A program made the position numbers and the translations under genes. A stretch of 64,000 bases of DNA from Halichondria panicea (taxonomy: Eukaryota > Porifera > Demospongiae > Suberitida > Halichondriidae), in NCBI RefSeq assembly GCF_963675165.1, contig NC_087391.1:5302126-5366125 (forward strand), given 5' to 3'. The notes below the pieces were generated by a model. It made no database searches, was not told the DNA's origin, and saw nothing but the letters and a program-made list of their open reading frames with translations. Shown one piece after another: positions 12,308 to 23,631 of this stretch (positions are counted from its first letter, which is position 1; each line of letters begins with the position of its first letter).

Positions 12308-12606
12308 ACTTTTTTCTTTTTCAACCTATACACGTAGGAACACCAGCCCCACCCCTCTTTCACGCTCCTTACCAAAAACCACGTGGAATGATGAGCTCTG
12401 TGATGTTTGCAACTTGTATTATTAGTCACTTGCAGAAAATGTAAGTTATTTTATAATTATGTTCATTATTTTCCATTCTCGATCTCTTGCATGCAGATAT
12501 TGTGTTGGATGAATTACATGCTCTGAGATCACATGATGAACAAACTAGAGGAGGGTGAAAACGAAACAGATATTATGTCGGGACATTACATTGCCTGGTA
12601 AGATAT
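12308..12606 (+). pseudogene. Decayed 5' part of RPAP1, copy 1
   Basis: The segment aligns with the RPAP1 leader near 23536-23586 (CCAGCCCCACCCC.. then ACCACGTGGA), then jumps to the end of exon 7 (GAGCTCTGTGATGTTTGC.., compare 25442) and continues through exon 8 (compare 25562-25687). Exons 1-6 are missing. The exon 8 copy has lost several bases and reads out of frame. The exon 7 donor here is AAAAT|GTAAGT, where the working copy has GTCAGT. Confidence 0.85.
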
Positions 12607-12610
12607 AATT

Positions 12611-12821
12611 CCGTATAGCGCGCGGGTAATTTTTGTGGGGTAAAATATTGGTTATTTTTGTGGGCAAGCTGACCTCTACGAAAATTTCTCCCACGAAAAC
12701 ATAGGCGTGGCTACATGCAGTGCAGTGCAGGCAATAAGTCCAACGAAATTTTTACTCACAAAAATCACCGTTTTCGAGTTGCACGATTTTTTTACCCCAC
12801 GAAATTACCTGCTATATACGG
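12611..12821. mobile_element. Miniature inverted-repeat element, ~210 bp
   Basis: The left end CCGTATAGC..GGGTAATTTTTGTGGGGT is inverted at the right end, ACCCCACGAAATTACC..GCTATATACGG. The interior has only weak coding potential. The same terminus occurs at the left edge of the window. Confidence 0.7.
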
Positions 12822-13656
12822 TATAAAATATATCAGGTAATAGAAATCATAATAGTTAATTGGAACACCCTAAATTAAATGAGTTAATATAATTAGCTAT
12901 TTCACGTATATAGCAACTTTATTAATGTGTTCATTTATCACGCCAATAAAATGAGAAGGAGATTCCACGTTGAGATTGTAGAGTTTGCAGGAGGTACATG
13001 TGAGCATGATAACTACAGCCGTACAGCAGAGGAGGTTGGCACAATTAAAATCTGTTTGTTTCACCACGGTTTTTTCAGCAGGTTGAAGACGAATTCGAGG
13101 CAAACAGTTTTTGTGTTGTCCTCGAATTCGTCTTCAACCTGCTGATCTCACTCTTGCTATTCTTGAGTATTTATCTCTCTTGTATACATCTCCTGTTAGT
13201 TTATAAATCATAAACCCATGATTGCTATACCTGCTACATTAAGACAGGAGTCAAAAAACCAAGGAAAGTGCAGCAACAACTCGAAAATTGAGTTTCTGGC
13301 TCATTGCTTCAAGTATGACTATGCTTTCTAGCATGACTGGGTTGTTAGCATCATTTACTGCTAGTAAGTATAGAAGGCTATAATATACGATCGTTTGAAT
13401 CCTTAGCTAGAATAGCTACTTTTCTCTGTACGTTTCCTTCTTTTTTCTCTCTGTGCATGCACATTCCTCCGTTGATATGTGACCAACCTCCTCTGGCTGT
13501 GCAGTGAATGCCTAAATAACGTGGGTGTGGTCTCGTTAATGACGTACACTATTTAACTTTGCATCTTCAATGAATGTGAATAATTAATGAATGCACTAAA
13601 AATGAAATGTAACATAAATTTTGAAACGAACGACCACTGTGAAGTAAGGCCATCTG
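12822..13656. other. Former RPAP1 intron sequence with a perfect hairpin
   Basis: No gene. A 26-bp perfect inverted repeat lies at 13075-13100 and 13120-13145 with a 19-bp loop. By position this corresponds to the RPAP1 intron 8 region of the working copy upstream of its nested gene. Confidence 0.5.
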
Positions 13657-14910
13657 TTAGCTAAGATACTTTTGTGCTATTTTATTAGCTATACTTGTAT
13701 TCATTATCGGGTAAAGCGTCACTGCTAGAATTACGTCTTCCCAAGTGGCCTCTCCAGTGTTCACATAAGCTTCGATGCATCTAAGCTTCAAGACAGACAC
13801 TTCCAAGCGAGAGTGTCTTAACTCATCGATTAGCCCAGTTTTGATACCCAGGTTTACACACAGTGCCTCCCAGTTACCAATATCCTCCAACATCGAGTAC
13901 AGCTCTTTGACACTTGTAATGGGATGTACGTGCTGATGGGTGGATACATTGCTAAGGCGATGATCTCGCTGTGCTGGCCAAATTCCTTCATTGTCAGGCA
14001 TGTCCTTTGCGCCATATTTTCTAAGCGTTTTCTCACACTGTACGTCATTCTTTCGGACTGCTGCATGAAGCATCCTCGTTCCTCTTTGAAGGTCCAGAAG
14101 AAGGTCATTCGTATCAATGTCGTACTTCTGGCACAGGGACAGCACACTTTCAATCTCATGGTGCTTGTTCCTGTTCATCAGATAGTGCCATGGCGTGTTG
14201 CCTCGACTGTCTGGGATCAAGAGCACAGGTAGAATTTGCACATTTAGTTTTTCACAGACTTTTAGTAAAATTCTGAAGAAGTTAACGTGACCTCGCTGGA
14301 ACGCTTTGTGTAAAAGCGTGGTGCCAGCGAGTGCATGGACCCCCGTCAAGTGTGCTAGTACCCCATAGCTGATCGACAATTCTAATAGCACCTCTGCTGC
14401 TTCAAAGTGGCCTAACTCAAATGCTAATTCGAGCGGGACTTCTTCTTTGTTATTCTTCGCAAGGAGAATATTCTTGGTGTACTTAGGGTACGTATTAGCA
14501 AAAACTGTCACATAGTGTTTATCAGCCATTCCTTTAATGGCCGAGTGTAGTGGTATGTCTCCATCATTGTCCATCCAAATGATGTAGATGTCATAACTTT
14601 CATCTTCCAGGTAGAGCAGAATCTTCTCAATGAGATCGATCGGGAAGACACTGTAAGACCTGGCAATCTGATTGAGTATAGTCCCCCCAAAGAGACTATC
14701 TCTCGTTTCCAGGATACATTTCCTGAAGACTTGCTTTAGGTCGGATGATGTAGTCATGCCTAGCCAGTGGTGCTGAAGCCACTTTGACAGTAAAGTCTGG
14801 CTAGACTCAAAAATTATTTCCACTCCAGTCATGCAATTTTGGTCTTGTTTTCCAACGACCAACGACACGACGCTGAGCAGTACAAAGGAGAAGATGTTTG
14901 TGATGTTCAT
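13657..14910 (-). CDS. Ankyrin-repeat / death-fold protein with signal peptide, copy 1
   Basis: A single uninterrupted 417-codon exon with a good ATG. Residues 1-20 (MNITNIFSFVLLSVVSLVVG) form a signal peptide or N-terminal anchor. Residues ~105-310 hold ankyrin-type repeats: GDIPLHSAIKG, VPLELAFELGHFEAAEVLLE, TTLLHKAFQRGHVNFFRILL, GNTPWHYLMNR and TRMLHAAVRKND. Residues ~330-415 look like a death domain: GNWEALCVNLGIKTGLIDEL.., KLRCIEAYVNTG..TWEDVI and a final helix. Both domains usually act in the cytosol, so a leading signal peptide is unusual. The gene sits where intron 8 of RPAP1 would be, antisense, and has a paralogue in the working RPAP1 intron (26095-27357). It is still open although its host gene has decayed. 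Exact function unknown. Confidence 0.85.
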   Translation of the reverse strand: MNITNIFSFVLLSVVSLVVGKQDQNCMTGVEIIFESSQTLLSKWLQHHWLGMTTSSDLKQVFRKCILETRDSLFGGTILNQIARSYSVFPIDLIEKILLYLEDESYDIYIIWMDNDGDIPLHSAIKGMADKHYVTVFANTYPKYTKNILLAKNNKEEVPLELAFELGHFEAAEVLLELSISYGVLAHLTGVHALAGTTLLHKAFQRGHVNFFRILLKVCEKLNVQILPVLLIPDSRGNTPWHYLMNRNKHHEIESVLSLCQKYDIDTNDLLLDLQRGTRMLHAAVRKNDVQCEKTLRKYGAKDMPDNEGIWPAQRDHRLSNVSTHQHVHPITSVKELYSMLEDIGNWEALCVNLGIKTGLIDELRHSRLEVSVLKLRCIEAYVNTGEATWEDVILAVTLYPIMNTSIANKIAQKYLS

Positions 14911-15227
14911 CCTGCTGGGTCTGTAGAAAAGAACTCTATATTACTTAGATTCCAAACTAATTATGTTAACTTACTAGCCGTAGTAGTTGTTTTCTAAGAT
15001 ATTGTATAGTGGGAAATTTCGTTAGGAGTAAAATTTTGTGTTTTTCGAGGGAAAAGTAGTAATGCGAAAATTAAAACAATAAACTCCCACACACCGGTAT
15101 TTCACATGCAAAGCTCTTGGTGGGTGTGGAGAGCTATTATATAATAATAGCTTTGTGAATCCATACTAGCTGGAGTCCTGATACTAGTACATGTGGTACT
15201 TGTCATAGTGTGTGTTTTTTTATGCAG
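14911..15227. repeat. Spacer with a dispersed repeat fragment
   Basis: No gene. The segment CACATGCAAAGCTCTTGGTG (from 15103) recurs inverted at about 20667-20693, so this is a piece of a dispersed element that also covers about 20640-20850. Confidence 0.45.
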
Positions 15228-15609
15228 GGATATTTGAATATGAAGTTGCTTCACCGTCTCCGCTACATCCTGGAGGTGTGTGCCCCGCCCACTCCACTAC
15301 CCTCACACCTGTTGGATGTGGTCACCATGGTAGCAAGACACTCTGTCTACGCAGCCACTGAGGTATAAGCCATGTTGGTATGGTAAGTATATTCTTGATA
15401 ATTAATTTGTTGTGTGTAGTATTTTAAATGAATGCAATCTCTTCAGGTGTACAGCTGCCCACGTCTGATGGATTATTGTTTTTGGTCAGTTTCTACCACT
15501 TGATTGGTCGACTGGGAGAGGGGATGTGGTTGATGGGCCTGCATGTGTGTCTGCACTAAAGCTAGTGTGTGCACTGGTGTCAGCTAGTAGGAATATCACA
15601 ACTGCTTTG
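15228..15609 (+). pseudogene. Decayed RPAP1 exons 9-10, first partial copy
   Basis: 15228-15363 matches RPAP1 exon 9 (GYLNMKLLHRLRYILEV..) but its donor is weakened to GAG|GTATAA. About 15447-15609 matches exon 10, with a one-base insertion after CTGATGGATTATTG that shifts the frame. Compare the intact exons at 28160-28294 and 28367-28528. Exon 11 is missing after this point. Confidence 0.88.
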
Positions 15610-15710
15610 GTGAGTAAACATACACTGTGTTTGAGAGCAAATTATTGCTTATTGATACACGCTGTGTCAATATTTATACCTTGGTGCGCATGTGCAAGTG
15701 AGGCGTACGG

Positions 15711-15757
<47 letters not shown>

Positions 15758-16352
15758 ATTGAAGTGTATACAAAAGGTATTGGGGTGGGCAGGGATTGTC
15801 AGTCGCACACCCTCCCAATCAAACGGAAAGCTTCTAATAAAAATATATATACGATGGTTGGAATCCAGCCTTCATTCATTATTTTGTCTATAATTACTTA
15901 GCATATGGTTTGTTTACCTCCTTCTAGGTTGCAAATGGGTATTCACACATGTATATGTCTGTCATAATATGTGTCACTAAAGGTAAATAAGTGTACGTGT
16001 GAAACACACATATAGAATAGAAAGAAATCAAACAGGAACAAAAAAAGCAAACAGATGCCCGGCCTTGAGAGCCGAGAATGATGGGTTAAAGAGTCTTTAA
16101 CGGTGCACCAACCCTCCCCATTCATCTGTTGCATTCAGAATAACTAGTATACTGAATAATTTTTGTAAGCTATTCACTTGGGGCCATGCTGATATTGTAA
16201 GCTATATTTATATTTGAGGTAATGCTGACATAAAGTATAGAACTTATCTTAGACTTGATAATTGGCTGCTGTAATACTTCAACTTAGCTTGCATGGCTGT
16301 GTGCTTTGTGTGAAATAATATGACCTTGCAAGGGAGGCTTAATTTATAAGTA
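15610..16352. other. Noncoding stretch with a (GT)n tract
   Basis: A (GT)n tract lies at about 15713-15753. Nothing else recognisable as a gene. Confidence 0.45.
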
Positions 16353-16660
16353 CAGTAGAACCTCGATTATCCGGCCCTCGATTATCCGGAACCTCGATTA
16401 TCCGGCTTGACTTTTTTTATTTTATCAGATTACATAATTCATAAAATGGGCGTGTCCCTCAAATGCGCATGCGCGTTGCAGTTGTTACCATGGAGACATA
16501 CCTGCTTTTCTTTTGCGCATGCGCAGACAACCATGTGACACTGCTGTTCATCAATAAAGTGGGTGGATCAAGGAGTGGTTTATCTATTCGATTATCCGGC
16601 ATATTCACTTATCCGGCCTGCTTCTGGAACCAAGGTGTCCGGATAATCGAGGTTCTACTG
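16353..16660. mobile_element. pogo/Tigger-type MITE, copy 1
   Basis: Ends are CAGTAGAACCTCGATTATCC and its inverse, GGATAATCGAGGTTCTACTG, flanked by TA on both sides (TA target duplication). The interior contains GCGCATGCGCAGACAACCAT and AATAAAGTGGGTGGATCAAG, conserved in the copies at 50513-50793 and 50838-51105. No transposase. The TIR style and TA site fit the Tc1/mariner pogo group. Confidence 0.85.
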
Positions 16661-17054
<394 letters not shown>

Positions 17055-17872
17055 TAATGTGTGTATAAAAGCTATTGCTATAATAGCTAGTAGCTTTAGT
17101 TTTGACACCTCCATCGAGGCATCAGCACCCGCGGTGCTTTCATTAGTTACAGATTTTGATGTTAAAGCTTTGTTGTTGAATAAAAACAAGGAAGTTTAAC
17201 TTGCACGTTGGTTGCATGGCAAGCTAGCTACACGTGGCCTTTATTCGAGGCACTTACATGTAATTACACAATGTATATGATTTTTTGTTTTGAAAGTACT
17301 TATTTGCTGACTCTAGGACCAGGACTCCAGAAGCCATACTTCTTAAGTCTCCAGGCTTTTTGCTCCTAGTCCACAGCTAATGCATGTCTATGTACCACTA
17401 AAATTTCGGTCTCTTAATTAATTAGTACTTTAGAAAAGATGGGACTTTCCCAGGGAAAATCCCTGAGACTATATGTAATTAAAATAAAATACCAGTATAC
17501 CATGTACCAACCACAAATTACTTTGATGTGCATGTGTGCATATCAATATGAAAGCACCGCAGGTGCTGATGCCTCGGTGGAGGTGTCAAAAGTACACAAC
17601 ATAAAGCTACTAAAGTCTATTTGTGCTAAGTTTGACCTTCATAACTTTGTCATACTTTACTGAAATTCAAAGTTACATATACCATTGGATTCCTTGTTAA
17701 AAAGCGCTTCTATCTATATGCTGTAGAGCTGGTAAGCTCCAACCAGCTAAAAGTTAGTATTTTCCATAGAAGTCCCAGGCATACTTGTCCACATAAATGA
17801 AGCCATAATTGACCACATAATTTCCGGGGTCGAACTCAACACAAAATAGCAATAGCTTTTATACACACATTA
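17055..17872. mobile_element. ~0.8-kb nonautonomous element with nested inverted repeats
   Basis: The outer 27-bp inverted repeat is at 17055-17081 (starts TAATGTGTGTATAAAAGC) and 17846-17872. An inner ~45-bp imperfect inverted repeat around GACACCTCCATCGAGGCATC lies near 17098-17144 and 17549-17592. Antisense sequence at about 17130-17200 (GCTTTAACATCAAAATCTG) matches the modules of the tandem array at 271-4110, so the two repeats share ancestry. No transposase seen. Confidence 0.65.
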
Positions 17873-18410
17873 TGAAGAATTCAGAATCACAGAGAAACAG
17901 CCCCACCCCACTACTCAGTGTAACTGCTGCTCGAACAGCGCTCCACGGTGGTCTATCCTCGGCATCACAACCAAGCCAAGAAGCTCGCCTCTACACTGCT
18001 GCAAAACAGCTCAAGCCCCCAGCAAAAAGAGCCGCTTCTAGTGCTATGGTGAAACAGAATTGACATGCATCACGAGGTCGAGGACTAGGTCTAGGAACAC
18101 AGAATCTTCACAAAATGAACCTGACAATTTTAAAACCTGCATGGTTGCAAAGAAGAAACTCCAGCAGTGTTGAACATTCCTGCATGGCTGGACTTACTTT
18201 GATACTTGTTATTTCTCATGGTAATTATTAGCAAAGGGGCGGTTTGCGGTCAGTGCATTATAACTTTCAGCAGTGCATTATGCTGCATATTGCACTTCGC
18301 AACAATGTAGCAACGGGATATAACCATAATTATATAGCTTGAGCTTTTGCTTGAATCTCAAATTGTGTCATTTGTTCATATAGATGTTCTGCGAGAATGA
18401 CTTTCATATA
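17873..18410. other. Noncoding stretch
   Basis: A 63-codon open frame at 17872-18063 has no recognisable features and no splice partner. Nothing else seen. Confidence 0.35.
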
Positions 18411-18660
18411 GGGACACGTTTCCCGAGTTGCTGAAGTGGCCACTACACCTGAGCAGCTCAAGATTGAGGGAACCACTGGTATGTCATGATGACGTTGACT
18501 ACATTAATTAGTGCATAACATTTAATTTATTTTGTACTCAATAGCCTACCCACCCCCCCTGCCGTGGACCGGAGTCACTCTCTCGGGCTCCACTGCTCAG
18601 TCTATAGCTAACACTCTAACACAATAACTTTCTAAGACTACTGAGGTGAGTGAGGTCTCA
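18411..18660 (+). pseudogene. Decayed RPAP1 exons 12-13, first partial copy
   Basis: 18411-18477 is exon 12 with its middle deleted: GGACACGTTTCC.. is joined directly to CACCTGAGCAGCTCAAGATT. 18560-18655 resembles exon 13 but has internal changes (CTATAGCTAACACTCTAAC). Compare 30299-30462 and 30555-30649. Confidence 0.85.
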
Positions 18661-19261
18661 GTGTGCACTGTCCCCATAGCTCGTGTCTACTAACTTTTAG
18701 TAGACACGAGCTATGGAAAGTTAGTAGACACGAGCTATGGGGACAGTGTACGTACACGGAGATTTTTAGATCAAAGCTTACCTATAGCTAGTCTAATTAA
18801 GTCCACGAAAATTGTTCTTTAATTAGAATTATCTGCTATAACGTGCAAAGATTAAAGGCGTGGCTTCCGGTAAGCAATCATTCCATGAACATTGTGCAAC
18901 GAAAGGCTTTTACAGGCCATTTTACGAAATATAAGTGCCTCTAAAATTTCGCGCTATACGGTATATCAACAGTGAAACTTACACTATCCATTCTTACAGT
19001 ATAAGAAATTGGCAATCACAACAGCTGCACTATACTGATCGATACAATCAGTATAGTGCAGCTGTTGTGTGCAGCTGTTGTGATGTGCGATTTTCTGAAA
19101 GCTTATCAATGCATGTTATTTGGCCACAAATTCTGTCATCATCCATAGTACCTTTTGACTAATCTTCCTTTCAGAAAATAGTGCAACTGCCCTGACCTTA
19201 TTAGGTATTCTTTTACATGCCGTTATCTATCCTTTTACTTGCATGTACATGTATACATTGT
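18661..19261. repeat. Two perfect hairpins in decaying intronic DNA
   Basis: A 32-bp perfect inverted repeat lies at 18666-18697 and 18717-18748, with an extra partial right arm (18699-18716) as its loop. A 23-bp perfect inverted repeat lies at 19017-19039 and 19047-19069, followed by an extra partial arm at 19070-19082. No gene. Confidence 0.8.
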
Positions 19262-20639
19262 AAATACTGTCTTGCCACGTACTCTCCCCTCCCAATGTAA
19301 GCTCATGCACACACACAAACTCTATCTACATCCACTCCCCTCACACCTGTTGGACGTGATCACCATAGTAGCAAGACACTCCGTATACGCAGCCACTGAG
19401 GTAAGCCAAGCTGGTATGGTAGATATAATATTCTAGATCATTAATTGTGAGTATGTACTTATGTATTTTATATTTGCTAAATGGAATCTTCAGGTATCTT
19501 CAGATGTACAGCTGCCCTTGTCTGATGGATGTTGTCTTCAGCCAGTTCCTACACTTGATTGGTTAACTGAGAGAGGGGGTGTGGTTGATGGGCCTGCATT
19601 TGCATCTGCATTGAAGCTAGTGTGATGATTAAGCTTGATCCTAGGCCGCACTATCTCCTTTGTTTAAAGGCCTGTGAAGGAAGCTATGTTGTTATATGCA
19701 CAGATTTTGTACTGTCAAGGTTTCAGTTGACTTAGCTTGAAGTTTTATAATACATTGTACAATGTACTTACACCTGTTTATACCCTCCCTTGCAGTTATC
19801 TTGTCACCACCTATCCTCTGTGCTTGTCCGGTACACTATCCCCCCTGCCCTCTGAACTGGGACTACCTCTAGACCACTCCCTCCCCCTCTCTACCACGGC
19901 TCTGCTCACATGGGCACTGGCACTAGGCTACGGACTAGCCTCTCACGCAGTCAGGTGAGAGTGTGCATAAGCATTAGCTACAGTTGTACATAGCTAGTAC
20001 ATTGCGTAAGACCCAGTGTTTAGTATAACATTGTTGAATGGCCATAACTTTAAGTTCTGGAAGCCTGGGAAGATGTCATAATTCGTGTCATTTTCGGCTT
20101 AGCACAATGTGTGACTTTTTTAATGTTAGGGACACGTTTCCAGAGTTACTGAAGCAGTTGCACTGTGTTTCCCTGGACAACGGTAGCTCTCCCCTGCAAG
20201 CTAACAGAGACAAGGCTCTACTGTGTCTAGTGGAGGCAGTTCTCAGACTAGTGGCTATTACACCTGAGCAGCTCAAGATTGAGGGAACTACTGGTATGTC
20301 ATGATGACGTTGACTAGTGCATAGCCCTAATATTTGATTTCTGTTGTACTCACTAGCTACCCCCCCTACCCCAGACACCCACCCTCCCCCTGCCGTGGAC
20401 TGGAGTCATCCTCGGGCTCTGTTGGCTCCACTACTTAGTCTAACACAATGGCTGACTGAGACTACTGAGGTGAGAGGAGGTATCAGCTAGTACACTGGCT
20501 AGGCAGGGGGGCTACAATCAGAAATCCTACTACATGTGCTTGCGCAATGCATATGCATATGTAATTATAGCCACATTGTTTTGAGTGCGTGATCGAGGAA
20601 AATTATTGCTAAATGGTTTGAAAGCCCTCAGAAGAATGT

Positions 20640-20850
20640 TCGTATTCGCATTTCAATGCCAGGAAACCACACCCACCAAGAGCTTTGCATGTGCAAATAT
20701 ATAAATATCGGTGTGTGGGAGTTTATCCACGTTTTAATATTCGCCTGCTCTATCCTAATAAACACAAAAATTAACACTGCACATAATTTCCCGCATACGG
20801 TATCACAATACTTGTACCGTCGCGGGAAATTTAGTTTTGCGATTTAATTT
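20640..20850. repeat. Dispersed AT-rich repeat between pseudo-exons
   Basis: Contains ACACCCACCAAGAGCTTTGC, inverted relative to about 15103-15129, plus GCGGGAAATTTAGTTTTGCG-type sequence near 20822. Probably another nonautonomous element; the boundaries are unclear. Confidence 0.4.
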
Positions 20851-21158
20851 TTGTAAAGTGATCAAAGTTTGCAAGTGATTATGCTCGCATAACATTCTAT
20901 AGTAATACGGTAGTTCTTAGAATTACGTACTTTTCCAATGGTGTGCTCTAATATAACTTTTGTCAATCAGTCGCGAAGCCAATAGCATTCAAAGTTCTGC
21001 GAAAATTAATAATTCGCAAAATATTTTACATGTGATACTATAAATACTGTGTACATTTCACTATTATGCAGTTTTCTGCTTGTACAGGACGCACCGTGTG
21101 CTGGCAATGTGCTGCACTGTCTTGCCACATACTACCATCTCTCCCCTCCCAATGTAAG

Positions 21159-21162
<4 letters not shown>

Positions 21163-21224
<62 letters not shown>

Positions 21225-21238
21225 ACACACACACACAC
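21163..21238. repeat. (CA)n microsatellite
   Basis: An uninterrupted CA run directly after the exon 14 remnant donor. The homologous tract in the working copy is at 31183-31260. Confidence 0.95.
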
Positions 21239-22489
21239 TTTGTTGTAAGTCTATCTACACACAAATGCTCACCTTAACAGCAGTAGATCCTTTAGGCCAT
21301 AATTATAGAAATGGCAGAATCAATGGATACAGTAGAATCAATAAATCTCTCAGAGCAACTGGCCTCACTGTTACAACTGTGTGTAACCATGTGACCATAA
21401 TGTTTATGTTTGTTTTTCCTGGCACATGCACACTTTTAGTTTTACAAGTTTGAAAGTGTGAATGCTCTTCCTCTCTCTTTGTATAAGACATCTGGTTGTG
21501 TGGGTTTATAGCAGTGCCCTCTAATTACGATGACTTCAATATTATTTTTTCCCATAATAATTTTAGCACCATTTTTTCAGTGCACATACATGTAGTCTCT
21601 CAAAATAATTTGTTTGCTGCCGCTGTTATTACATCAACTACGATGATATACCATATTAAAACTTTGTGAATATTCCCCCACAGAGATACGTCTGGTATTG
21701 CCACTCCCCTCGACACTCCGGGCACACCTCCACCACCCTCCCTACCCTCACACTTCACACTCCCCACACCCAACAAGCCTGCACTGTACGGCCGCCCCAC
21801 GATGCAGTCAGGTGACTACCACAGTCTAGTGCAGCCTCGACTCTCGCTACTGACAGCCACCAACCTGACCTGGGGGTACATCAGACTAGTGGCACTACAC
21901 AGCAACAAGGCCACAGGTTGAAACCTTGCTGTGAGTGAGTACATTGATACTTATTTTATGATATGGTTTGTAAGTAGCTGGAGCATATATATAATTATAG
22001 TGGCTGCAATAGCATATTCACACCTGCACAATTATTATTTTTACTTTGTCTTTTTATGCTGATGCTCTTCCTCTCTTTGTAGGTGGCTGCGATAGTTTGC
22101 AACCCAGTGTATATTGAGTATCTCAATAAAGTGTCACAATCTGATGGTTCAAAGGTGAGTTGTCTCCAACTCGACGCTAGCTAGTACACATGCTTGAAGT
22201 ATCTCTCTCCATGCACTCAGGCGTCATCAACAATTGACCTTATTGAACTGTACATGCTCTATGAATCTGTACTGATGCTTCAGTCTCTTATAAGTTACCT
22301 CATTGTCTGATTATGTTTATGTGTTTAGGTGGAGTTGGGTTCATCCGTCCCAGAGGGGTGTGGTCAATTGACGTTTGATCTTGGACATAGGTTACTTAAA
22401 CTCCTCCCACCTGAACCAGAGAGTATCGTATGTATTGAGTCTCCACTGTTGTATTGCACCCCTCGCTTATCAGGTAGTGTAATTATACA

Positions 22490-22850
22490 GCCTGCACACG
22501 CACACACACCCACCACCCTCTACACACACCCACTACCCTCTACACACACACCCACCACCCTCTACACACACCCACCACCCTCTACACACACCCACCACCC
22601 TCTACACACACACCCACCACCCTCTACACACACCCACCACCCTCTACACACACACCCACCACCCTCTACACACACCCACTACCCTCTACACACACACACC
22701 ACCCTCTACACACACACCCACCACCCTCTACACACACACACACCACCCTCTACACACACACCCACCACCCTCTACACACACACCCACCACCCTCTACACA
22801 CACACCCACTACCCTCTACACACACACCCACCCACTACTCTTCACACACA
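22490..22850. repeat. Minisatellite, unit about CACCCACCACCCTCTACACA
   Basis: About 15 units of 20-24 bp. It directly follows the exon 19 remnant, the position at which the working RPAP1 copy carries a different minisatellite (32390-32730). Confidence 0.92.
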
Positions 22851-23004
22851 CTCATGTTAGCAGTAGAGATCGACATACCATCATTCTCCAAGCTTCTAAA
22901 GACACCCTTGTATAAATCTACCAGATTGAAAGGGTAATGAATTGTTATAATTTCTTGCTGGCTTTGATAGTGGCCTCGTTACTTTTGCTGTGTTCATTAT
23001 GTAG

Positions 23005-23198
23005 CTGTGAAGGAGAGTAAACCGCTGGACATCACATTCTCTGCTGGGGTGGAGCTACTGGAGGAGGACGAGAAGGAGGTACCTTAACCCCCCCCCCAAG
23101 CTATAACACAAGTCATGACTACATGTCCATTTTTTAAAGCTCATAAAATGTATTTCTTTCATCTACCTTTACAAGATTTACCACACACTCATAATTCA

Positions 23199-23229
<31 letters not shown>

Positions 23230-23447
23230 ACACACACACACAGCTGTACTCCTCCACTCGTATCCAGCCAATGCCGTACCTTCAGTACAAGAAGACCGTG
23301 CTGGCAGAGTATGAGAAGCAATCGAGACTAACTCTAGCAGAGTGTCGGAAGCTGCTCAAGATTGACGTGAACAAAACTAGAATTTCTTTGTCAGTAGAGG
23401 TTGGATTGAACACATCAGCTAGTGTTATTTTGTTGCTCATTAATTAA
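23005..23447 (+). pseudogene. Duplicate of ADA2/TADA2A terminal exons, frameshifted
   Basis: Exon copies at 23005-23078 and 23244-23447 match 8720-8793 and 8974-9162, including the poly-C/(CA)n acceptor tract. After KIDVNKTR a 10-base deletion (AACTAGAATTTC here; AACTAGAAAGATATTCAATC in the other copy) shifts the frame, so the last SWIRM helix is replaced by an unrelated tail running to 23447. There are no upstream ADA2 exons. A pseudogene fragment carried along by the block duplication. Confidence 0.88.
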
Positions 23448-23457
23448 AGTGTGTCTG

Positions 23458-23520
23458 TCATGTTTATTTTGTTGAGAATGTCATTGAGGACAACATCACA
23501 AAGTACTCCACTGTGGGAAC
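23458..23520 (-). pseudogene. Remnant of WASH exon 1
   Basis: TTGTTGAGAATGTCATTGAG.. followed by ..AAAGTACTCCA matches the minus-strand WASH exon 1 region at about 12060-12105. The rest of WASH is gone, so the ADA2 end abuts this scrap directly, and the RPAP1 leader follows. It shows that WASH was once present in this block copy. Confidence 0.8.
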
Positions 23521-23631
23521 AAGGCTGCAAAACACCAGCCCCACCCCCCAGCCTATCTTTCACGCTTCTTACCAAAACCACGTGGAGCCAACTTAGTTGA
23601 TGTCAAGGTTGCATTAATTAATAAAAGAAGA

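Larger units (their letters stand above)
19262..22475 (+). pseudogene. Decayed RPAP1 exons 9-19, second partial copy
   Basis: Recognisable exon remnants: exon 9 (3' half ~19330-19401, fused to a scrap of exon 14), 10 (~19510-19625, truncated, one-base deletion at TTCCTACACTTG), 11 (~19797-19954, one-base insertion), 12 (20129-20292), 13 (~20375-20469, frame open), 14 (~21089-21154), part of 15 (~21335), 16 (~21683-21918, lost six bases and its 3' end), 17 (~22082-22154), 18 (~22220-22288, donor changed from CTC|GTAAGT to CTTATAAGT) and 19 (22329-22475, one-base deletion). Exons 20-27 are absent. A broken splice site plus several frameshifts show this copy cannot make RPAP1. Confidence 0.92.

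Noticed and set aside
18770-18965. Another element of the 12611-12821 MITE family
   Set aside because: Some shared words (CGAAAATT, CTATACGGTATA) but no convincing paired termini.
19262-22475. Second functional RPAP1 gene
   Set aside because: One-base indels in exons 10, 11 and 19, a mutated donor in exon 18 and missing exons 1-6 and 20-27.
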